NCBI GenBank assembly: GCA_043806735.1
Contig: JAZDGR010000030.1
Location: 1-8,864, forward strand
Origin: QYOJ01 sp043806735
GTDB lineage: Bacteria; Bacteroidota; Bacteroidia; Bacteroidales; FEN-979
Reading direction: 5' to 3'
Length of the DNA: 8,864 nt
The stretch's first letter is position 1, and each line of letters opens with the position of its first letter. Shown one piece after another: positions 1 through 5,476 of this stretch. A model generated the notes under the pieces. It worked only from the letters and a program-made list of their open reading frames with translations, made no database searches and was not told the origin of the DNA. The position numbers and the translations under genes were made by a program.

Positions 1-720
1 GTGGATTGCAAAACCGGAAAAGTGGCCTGGGAAACGCCCAATCCGTACAACTGGAAAATGTCACATTCGTCTGTGATGCCCATGACCCTCCATGGGAAAG
101 CAAGCTATGTCTATTGTGCTGTTGGCGGAATTTGTGGGATATCAGCCGGGGATTCCGACGGAGGAAAGATCCTCTGGGAAACAACGGAATTTGCACCATC
201 CGTGGTAGCACCTTCGCCAGTTGTGCTGGAAGATGGGAAACTTTTCGTTACGGCCGGATACGGATTTGGCGGCGCATTATTACAGGTACAGGAAACCAAC
301 GGGGCTTATCAGGTTGAAGTGCTTCAGAAATACAAGCCTTCAGAAGGTTTGGCATCCGAACAGCAAACCCCGGTCTATGTCAACGGGTACCTCTATGGGA
401 TCATGCCCAAAGATGCCGGAGGATTACGCAACGAGTTTGTATGCTACAAGCCGGAAAATCTCAAAAAAGCGGTCATGCATAGCGGAAAAACAGAACGATT
501 TGGATTGGGCCCCTACATTCTTGCCGACGGGAAGTTTTTCATTCTCAATGACGATGGGGAAATGACTATTGCAAAACTCTCCTCCAGCCGTTTCACGATA
601 CTCGACCGCAAACGGATTATCGAAGGACAAGATTCGTGGGGGCCGATTGCCATAACCGGAGGGTACCTGTTGATGCGGGATTCGAAACAATTGGTTTGTT
701 TAAATATCCGGGCAAAATGA
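1..720 (+). CDS. PQQ-like beta-propeller repeat protein, 5'-truncated by the window edge
   Basis: This is the C-terminal 239 codons of a PQQ-like (BamB/PQQ_2-type) beta-propeller. The window opens in frame inside a blade motif (DCKTGKVAWET), so the GTG at base 1 is almost certainly an internal valine codon and the gene begins upstream. Further blade-like segments follow, including GGKILWETTEF near residue 55, with regular DGKLFVTAG, NGYLYGI, DGKFFILND and GGYLLM strands. Propellers of this type usually act outside the cytoplasm as binding scaffolds or quinoprotein-like domains. No catalytic residue set of a true PQQ dehydrogenase can be recognised, so cofactor binding is not claimed. The stop codon overlaps the next start (ATGA at 717-720), which indicates translational coupling. 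The protein is similar in kind to the 3-TM propeller encoded at 3588-5336, so the block carries two such proteins. The fold is secure; the function is unknown. Confidence 0.85.
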   Translation: MDCKTGKVAWETPNPYNWKMSHSSVMPMTLHGKASYVYCAVGGICGISAGDSDGGKILWETTEFAPSVVAPSPVVLEDGKLFVTAGYGFGGALLQVQETNGAYQVEVLQKYKPSEGLASEQQTPVYVNGYLYGIMPKDAGGLRNEFVCYKPENLKKAVMHSGKTERFGLGPYILADGKFFILNDDGEMTIAKLSSSRFTILDRKRIIEGQDSWGPIAITGGYLLMRDSKQLVCLNIRAK

Positions 721-1700
721 AAAAACGGATCCTATTCATTGGATCGCTGGTTTTGCTGCTGGCAGTGATTGGTTACATGGTGAAAGACCTCTTCTTCACC
801 GAACCCGACAGAAGTGCGAATCAATATGATTATGGATTAAGCGAGCTCAGGAAAAACGACAGCGCGGGCGTCGCTTACCAGGAGATCCGGCACTTCACCC
901 CGGGCCTGGAGGATATTTACGGGATCGCTACAGATCCTGCCGACCGGATTTTTGTTTCAGGAGCAGGAGGCGTGGAGATCTTTACCAGCGAAGGCAGACT
1001 GATCCATAAATTTCCGTTTGAGGAAGCTGTCCGGTGCATTACGGTGGCGCCCAATGGAAATCTGCTTCTTGGGATGCAGGATCACGTCGAGATCATGACC
1101 CCGGATGGAAAAACGTTACATCGGTGGAACCCGGTGAGCGAACAATCGATCCTCACCTCCATTGCCACCAACGGCCACGACATCTTTGTGGCCGATGCCG
1201 GGAAAAAGGTAGTTTACAGATACGACGAATCAGGCAACCTGGTAAACCGGATCGGTGAAAAGGATACCGCGAACGGCATTCCCGGATTCATTGTACCCAG
1301 CCCCTGGTTCGATCTCCGGATCGGCCGGGATGATGAGCTATGGGTGGTCAATCCCGGAAGACACTTACTGGAAGCTTTTACCCCCGATGGGAAAATAATC
1401 TCTTCGTGGGGGAAATCGTCGATGCAGGCAGATGGCTTTTGCGGTTGCTGCAACCCGTCCAACTTTGCGCTTCTCTCCAACGGTTCATTTGTGACCAGCG
1501 AAAAAGGAATTGAACGAGTAAAGGTAAGCCTGCCTTCCGGGGAGTTTACCTGCCTGGTGGCGGCCCCTAACCAGTTCGAAACAGGAACCAAGGGACTTGA
1601 CCTGGTAGTGGATTCCCGTGACAGAATTTTGGTGCTGGATCCCTGGAAGAAACAGGTGCGGATCTTCGTCAGCAAAACAAATGCGTTTAACAAAGAATAG
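717..1700 (+). CDS. Membrane-anchored NHL/6-bladed beta-propeller protein with CxCC motif
   Basis: This is a 327-residue protein. The start at ATG 717 was chosen because it overlaps the preceding stop as ATGA and begins a good N-terminal signal/anchor: MKKR followed by a hydrophobic stretch at about residues 5-21. An upstream in-frame ATG at 636 would add 27 unrelated residues lying inside the previous gene. Residues from about 60 to the end read as NHL/6-bladed propeller repeats, with DIYGIATDPADRIFVSG, ITVAPNGNLLLG, YRYDESGNLVNRIG and LDLVVDSRDRILVLD as blade strands. The protein should sit on the outer face of the cytoplasmic membrane; no lipobox cysteine is seen. Residues 242-245 (CGCC, followed by NPSNFALL) form a tight cysteine cluster in an otherwise Cys-poor protein and could bind a metal or form a disulfide. 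Its position between a PQQ-like propeller and exported ferredoxins suggests an accessory or binding role in electron transfer. No enzymatic activity can be assigned. Confidence 0.85.
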   Translation: MKKRILFIGSLVLLLAVIGYMVKDLFFTEPDRSANQYDYGLSELRKNDSAGVAYQEIRHFTPGLEDIYGIATDPADRIFVSGAGGVEIFTSEGRLIHKFPFEEAVRCITVAPNGNLLLGMQDHVEIMTPDGKTLHRWNPVSEQSILTSIATNGHDIFVADAGKKVVYRYDESGNLVNRIGEKDTANGIPGFIVPSPWFDLRIGRDDELWVVNPGRHLLEAFTPDGKIISSWGKSSMQADGFCGCCNPSNFALLSNGSFVTSEKGIERVKVSLPSGEFTCLVAAPNQFETGTKGLDLVVDSRDRILVLDPWKKQVRIFVSKTNAFNKE

Positions 1701-1707
1701 AAACAGT

Positions 1708-2286
1708 ATGGAACACTCCGGAGAGCACAAGAAAATCAACCGGCGGGAATTTATCCGCACCGGAGTGCAGGTTTCGCTTGCACTCGGAATAGGTGGTGTT
1801 GGGATACTGGCGGCTAGAAGAGCCGGTTCGGGAGAGTTGGTTTGGCAGCTCGACCCGGCCAAATGTACACAATGCGGCCGGTGTGCGACCCAATGTGTCA
1901 AGAACCCGTCGGCGGTGAAATCGGTCCATGTCTATGCAATGTGCGGCTACTGTAACCTGTGCGGAGGTTATTTCCGGCCGGAGACAAAGACGCTGAACAC
2001 GGGCGCTGAAAACCAGCTGTGTCCGACCAAAGCGATCAAACGGACCTACATAGAGGATCCGTTCTATGAGTATATCATTGATGAGAACCTTTGTATCGGT
2101 TGCGGGAAATGCGTAAAAGGATGCGGCGCCTTTGGGAACGGGTCATTGCAGCTTCAGGTTCGGCAAAATCTCTGCGATAACTGCAACGAATGTTCCATCG
2201 CCAGAAACTGCCCGTCAGAAGCCTACTCAAGGATCCCGGCAAACACTCCTTACCTCCTGACAGGAGCCGGAAAAAAACGTTTGTAA
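1708..2286 (+). CDS. Tat-exported four-cluster ferredoxin (NapG/MauM-like)
   Basis: This is a 192-residue iron-sulfur protein. Residues 11-17 (NRREFIR) form a twin-arginine motif followed by a hydrophobic segment (about 19-36), which predicts Tat export of the folded, cluster-loaded protein. The 16 cysteines fall into four [4Fe-4S] motifs: C53/C56/C59/C63, C79/C82/C85 with C105, C129/C132/C135/C139 and C156/C159/C162/C168. There are no other cysteines. This is the pattern of NapG, MauM and NrfC-type periplasmic electron carriers, which accept electrons from a membrane partner. The next gene encodes just such a NapH/MauN-like partner. The ATG at 1708 starts 7 bases after the previous stop and places the Tat motif at residue 12. 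An in-frame ATG at 1681 lies inside the previous gene and would only lengthen the n-region. There is no clear Shine-Dalgarno, only A-rich sequence upstream. No nap or mau catalytic gene is visible, so those symbols are not used. Confidence 0.88.
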   Translation: MEHSGEHKKINRREFIRTGVQVSLALGIGGVGILAARRAGSGELVWQLDPAKCTQCGRCATQCVKNPSAVKSVHVYAMCGYCNLCGGYFRPETKTLNTGAENQLCPTKAIKRTYIEDPFYEYIIDENLCIGCGKCVKGCGAFGNGSLQLQVRQNLCDNCNECSIARNCPSEAYSRIPANTPYLLTGAGKKRL

Positions 2287-2289
2287 ACT

Positions 2290-2294
2290 AGGAG
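2290..2294 (+). promoter_or_regulatory. Ribosome binding site for the NapH-like gene
   Basis: AGGAG lies 8 bases before the ATG at 2303, in the 16-base gap after the ferredoxin gene. It is the clearest Shine-Dalgarno in the envelope block and fixes this start. Confidence 0.65.
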
Positions 2295-2302
2295 ATTAAG
2301 GG

Positions 2303-3571
2303 ATGAAGGTGAAAAAGCTGATCGCGTGGATCCTGTTCATAGCCTTGTTTTCCTGGCACATGATCTCCTCCTATGCTATCCAGCGTTTTCCGAAACCCGA
2401 ATTTGAATCGGGGTATGTCACACCCGAAACGCTTCTTCCAAATCCCCGTGCCGAGATCCTCGAAGTAATGGATGTGCTCGTTTTATTTACAGCCCTGGCA
2501 GTGGTCTCCTGGGCCGTACTAAAACGGCGGTCGCGGAACCTGGTTTTCTGGATCTCCCTCTTTTCCCTGGCCTATTTTGGATTCTACCGTGAAGGGTGTG
2601 TCTGCTCCATCGGGTCTATTCAGAATATGACCCTGGCAATATTTACCGATATGTACGTCATTCCCTGGACAGTGCTGGCCTTTTTCCTGATGCCCCTGCT
2701 CTTTACTCTGGCCTTTGGCAGGACCTTCTGTGCGGGCATATGTCCGTTCGGAGCGTTCCAGGACCTGGTTTCCTTCCGGCCGCAGAAGCTGGGATCGCGG
2801 CTCAACACTGTGCTGGGCGTCCTGCCCTACCTCTACCTCGGCCTGGCTATACTTTACGCGGCGACCGGCACCGATTTCATCATCTGCCGGTACGACCCCT
2901 TCGTGGGGATCTTCCGGTTCAACGCTACCTTCGGGATGTTTGTTTTCGCAGGGATATTGCTGATCGCCGGGATCTTCATTGCCAGGCCTTATTGCCGGTT
3001 CCTGTGCCCCTACGGGGTACTGCTGAACTGGATCAGCCGGTTTTCCAGAGTTCACCTCACCATTACCCCTTCCCTCTGCGTGCAGTGCCGCCTGTGCGAA
3101 GATTCCTGTCCGTACGAGGCCATCGAAAAACCGGTCACTTTGAAAAATCCTGATACGCGCCAAACTGTCGTCAGGAAATTTTTGCTTATCACCATCCTGA
3201 TCCCTTTTTTCATTTTGCTTGGAGGGTGGACCGGCTCACAGCTTCATGAATCCCTTGCCCGGGTAAACGGCAAAGTGAGGATGGCAGAAGAACTCGTACA
3301 TCCCGAAAAACACCAACACCTTCCCGAAACGATTGAAATGACCGCCTTTAAAGCCTCAGGTAAGCCGGTCCAGGAGCTGTACAAAGAGGCTTCAGGCATC
3401 CTGGATCAGTTTTATACCGGGGGATGGATCCTGGGAGGGTTTGTCGGGCTAACCATCGGAGGATTGCTGGCGGCCAGACTGCTCACCAGGTACCGGACCG
3501 ATTTTGAGCCCAACAGGGGTACCTGCTTCAGTTGTACCAGGTGTGTCGACTATTGTCCAATTAAATCTTAA
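2303..3571 (+). CDS. Polytopic NapH/NosR-type membrane 4Fe-4S protein
   Basis: This is a 422-residue inner-membrane protein with about eight hydrophobic segments (near residues 7-25, 55-73, 79-97, 117-138, 168-188, 208-226, 293-309 and 373-393). It carries the paired membrane-linked cysteine motifs typical of the NapH/NosR/MauN group: CAGICPFGAFQDL (C143, C147) and CRFLCPYGVLLNW (C231, C235). It also has a GCVCSIGSIQN motif (C99, C101) after the third segment. Classical [4Fe-4S] motifs are at C259/C262/C265/C269 and at C408/C411/C414/C418, the latter only four residues from the stop. Family members pass electrons between the quinol pool or cytoplasm and periplasmic carriers, so the Tat ferredoxin encoded just upstream is the likely partner. 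Unusually, the two ferredoxin motifs are separated by about 140 residues containing two membrane segments and a loop of about 60 residues, whereas in NapH they lie close together. No FMN-binding domain of the NosR/RnfG type is present. Confidence 0.88.
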   Translation: MKVKKLIAWILFIALFSWHMISSYAIQRFPKPEFESGYVTPETLLPNPRAEILEVMDVLVLFTALAVVSWAVLKRRSRNLVFWISLFSLAYFGFYREGCVCSIGSIQNMTLAIFTDMYVIPWTVLAFFLMPLLFTLAFGRTFCAGICPFGAFQDLVSFRPQKLGSRLNTVLGVLPYLYLGLAILYAATGTDFIICRYDPFVGIFRFNATFGMFVFAGILLIAGIFIARPYCRFLCPYGVLLNWISRFSRVHLTITPSLCVQCRLCEDSCPYEAIEKPVTLKNPDTRQTVVRKFLLITILIPFFILLGGWTGSQLHESLARVNGKVRMAEELVHPEKHQHLPETIEMTAFKASGKPVQELYKEASGILDQFYTGGWILGGFVGLTIGGLLAARLLTRYRTDFEPNRGTCFSCTRCVDYCPIKS

Positions 3572-3587
3572 CCGGGATAAAGGAACC

Positions 3588-5336
3588 ATGGAGAACGCAA
3601 CACCCAACAAACCCTTCGTCAAAATGCTCCGGCGGATCGCTGTAATCTGCGGAGCGTTTACTTCTATCCTTTGCATCCTGATCATAGCCAACTACATCCA
3701 GCTCAAACGGGTGGATCCGCTCAACACACCGGCCATGACGACCTTGCTGGAACGTCTCAAATACAATCCCGGCGACGATTCCCTGCGGGTCGAGATAAGG
3801 GAACTGGACCTGCTTTCGCGAAAAGCCTTCTTCACGAGCCAGTGGCAGATCCGGATGGGTGGATACATCCTGCTGGCCAGCCTGCTGATCGTGATTATCT
3901 GCCTGAAATGGATCGAGCTGATCCGGCCGAAAATCCCGCCATTCCCGGAACCGGTAAAAGAAACCTTCTGGGATCGCCGGAAAATCAACCGGAGGTGGAT
4001 CGCCTACACGGGAATATTCCTGGTCGCAGGATCTTTATTGTTGGCTTTTCTGACTTACAAAGAACTCGGAAAAACTCTAATCAAACAACAAGCCGCTCTG
4101 GTCAGTCAGGCAGATTCACTGGCGCAGCAGGGGGAAGAAGAGCTGCAGAATCAGGTGATTTCTGCCAAGAAGTACCTGTCGCGGCAGGAGATCCTGAACA
4201 ATTCCGTGACGTTCAGGGGCCCAGAAGGAAATGGCATCGTCGCGCAGAAGAATTTCCCGGTGAGCTGGAACGGGAAAACAGGGAACCACATCGCCTGGAA
4301 AACCGAAATCCCGCTTCCGGGATACAACTCTCCGGTCATATGGAACGACCGGGTTTTCCTGAGTGGGGCGAACGCAACCAAACGGGAAGTCTATTGTTTT
4401 GATGCCGGTACAGGGAAGATCCTCTGGAAAACCGATGTTTCAAATGTTCCGGGAACCCCCGGGACCGTGCCGAAGGTGGACCCGCAAACCGGACTTGCAG
4501 CGCCCACCATGACAACCGACGGGCAGCGGGTATATGCCATCTTCGCCACGGGCGATTTGGTAGCCCTCGGCATGGACGGGAACCGGGTATGGGCAAAGAA
4601 CCTCGGACTTCCAAAGAATCATTACGGACACTCTTCTTCCCTGGTCATGTACCGCGACCTAATCATCGTCCAGTTTGACCAGCATACCGGATCCAGCGTA
4701 ATGGCCTTTGCAGGTGAGACCGGGGAACAGGTGTGGAAGGCCGCCCGCAATGTTCGTGTTTCGTGGGCCTCACCGGTCCTGGTGAATACCGGGAACCGTA
4801 TGGAGCTGCTCCTGGTTGCCGACCCTGTTGTGACATCTTACGACCCTGCCACCGGAAAAGAACTCTGGCAGGTGGATTGCATTTCAGGAGAGGTGGGACC
4901 TTCTGCCGCCTATGCCGACGGAATGGTATTTTCAGTGAATGAGTACGCAAAACTGGCGGCAATCAAACTTGGAGAGACGCCCCAGGTGATCTGGGAATCG
5001 ACCGATTACCTGTCCGACATCCCCAGTCCGGTTGCCGGCAACAATTGCCTCTTCCTGGCTACGAGCTACGGCGCCTTTGTGTGCTATGACGCGAAAACTG
5101 GCCGGGAATTGTGGGTAAAAGAACTGAATAATCCGACCTATGCATCGCCCATGCTGGTGGACGGGAATATCTATCAACTGGATAAAACAGGGATTATGCA
5201 TATTTTCAGGGCCGACAGCGCCGGAACCCCCGTGGCCGAATCGCCGCTGGGAGAGGGATCCGTATGCACACCGGCGTTTTCGGGAGGGAAGATCTATATC
5301 CGGGGTGAAAGAAATTTGTACTGTATCGGAAATTAA
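3588..5336 (+). CDS. Three-TM membrane protein with C-terminal PQQ-like beta-propeller
   Basis: This is a 582-residue protein. ATG 3588, 16 bases after the NapH-like stop and just after AAAGGA, is the first start outside the upstream gene. Hydrophobic helices lie at about residues 15-37, 91-111 and 137-156. The charge pattern (basic residues before the first helix, and RRKINRR between the second and third) predicts N-in topology. That puts the 38-90 loop and everything after residue 157 outside the cytoplasm. Residues 158-200 are rich in Gln, Glu, Lys and Leu and look like a helical, possibly coiled-coil stalk. From about 207 to the end is a PQQ-like propeller with repeated blade signatures: GTGKILWKT (274-282), GEQVWKA, ATGKELWQV, PQVIWES and KTGRELWVK. 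The result is a tethered periplasmic propeller, the second in this block. Sequence alone does not show whether it binds PQQ, a protein partner or a polymer. It is the last gene before the repeat-bearing gap. Confidence 0.87.
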   Translation: MENATPNKPFVKMLRRIAVICGAFTSILCILIIANYIQLKRVDPLNTPAMTTLLERLKYNPGDDSLRVEIRELDLLSRKAFFTSQWQIRMGGYILLASLLIVIICLKWIELIRPKIPPFPEPVKETFWDRRKINRRWIAYTGIFLVAGSLLLAFLTYKELGKTLIKQQAALVSQADSLAQQGEEELQNQVISAKKYLSRQEILNNSVTFRGPEGNGIVAQKNFPVSWNGKTGNHIAWKTEIPLPGYNSPVIWNDRVFLSGANATKREVYCFDAGTGKILWKTDVSNVPGTPGTVPKVDPQTGLAAPTMTTDGQRVYAIFATGDLVALGMDGNRVWAKNLGLPKNHYGHSSSLVMYRDLIIVQFDQHTGSSVMAFAGETGEQVWKAARNVRVSWASPVLVNTGNRMELLLVADPVVTSYDPATGKELWQVDCISGEVGPSAAYADGMVFSVNEYAKLAAIKLGETPQVIWESTDYLSDIPSPVAGNNCLFLATSYGAFVCYDAKTGRELWVKELNNPTYASPMLVDGNIYQLDKTGIMHIFRADSAGTPVAESPLGEGSVCTPAFSGGKIYIRGERNLYCIGN

Positions 5337-5346
5337 TCGGTTAATA

Positions 5347-5440
5347 GAACGCGAATAACGCGGATATTACGCGGATTTAAAAATAATTATCCGCGCCAAT
5401 CAGCGTTACCTAAGGTATCCGTGTCATCCGCGTGCGATCT
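5347..5440. repeat. Degenerate inverted cluster of ACGCGGAT-like 8-mers (candidate dispersed intergenic element)
   Basis: Three forward copies (ACGCGAAT 5349-5356, ACGCGGAT 5358-5365 and 5369-5376) face three reverse-strand copies (ATCCGCGC 5389-5396, ATCCGTGT 5417-5424, ATCCGCGT 5426-5433). The array is loosely palindromic and occupies most of the only sizeable gap in the window. It contains no gene, and nothing else was recognised in the gap. From memory, similar low-complexity elements built on this 8-mer occur between genes in environmental Bacteroidota genomes; a copy count in the host genome would settle that. It could be a mobile miniature element, a protein-binding region or an mRNA structure. 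Confidence 0.6.
5370..5395 (+). other. Stem-loop within the intergenic repeat
   Basis: CGCGGAT (5370-5376) and ATCCGCG (5389-5395) form a perfect 7-bp stem around a 12-base AT-rich loop. It lies 34 bases after the propeller stop codon. No T-run follows, so it is not a standard intrinsic terminator. It may stabilise or separate the two transcript halves. Confidence 0.5.
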
Positions 5441-5476
5441 TGCCAAAAAAATAACGACCAATATGAGACTGATATA

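Noticed and set aside
636..716. Longer N-terminus for the NHL propeller from ATG 636
   Set aside because: These 27 codons lie inside the preceding gene and encode no signal. The ATG at 717 gives an ATGA overlap and a proper membrane anchor.
2519..3163. Long open frame on the minus strand
   Set aside because: It is a shadow of the NapH-like gene. Its translation is low-complexity, rich in Gly, Glu, Arg and Gln, with no domain, whereas the plus strand has clear motifs.
1708..3571. Naming the ferredoxin pair napG and napH
   Set aside because: The architecture is similar, but no nitrate reductase genes are visible and the membrane protein differs in motif spacing, so the symbol would mislead.
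3504..3587. Longer N-terminus for the 3-TM propeller from ATG 3504
   Set aside because: It overlaps the C-terminal ferredoxin motif of the NapH-like gene in another frame. ATG 3588 follows an AAAGGA and starts a credible membrane protein.
1..5336. True PQQ-dependent dehydrogenases
   Set aside because: Only the generic blade signature is present. The catalytic and PQQ-binding residue set of alcohol or glucose dehydrogenases was not recognised.
5370..5395. Intrinsic terminator for the envelope block
   Set aside because: The stem is only 7 bp and no T-run follows, so termination is not supported.
5347..5440. CRISPR array
   Set aside because: Repeat units are 8 bases, degenerate, in both orientations and with irregular short spacing.
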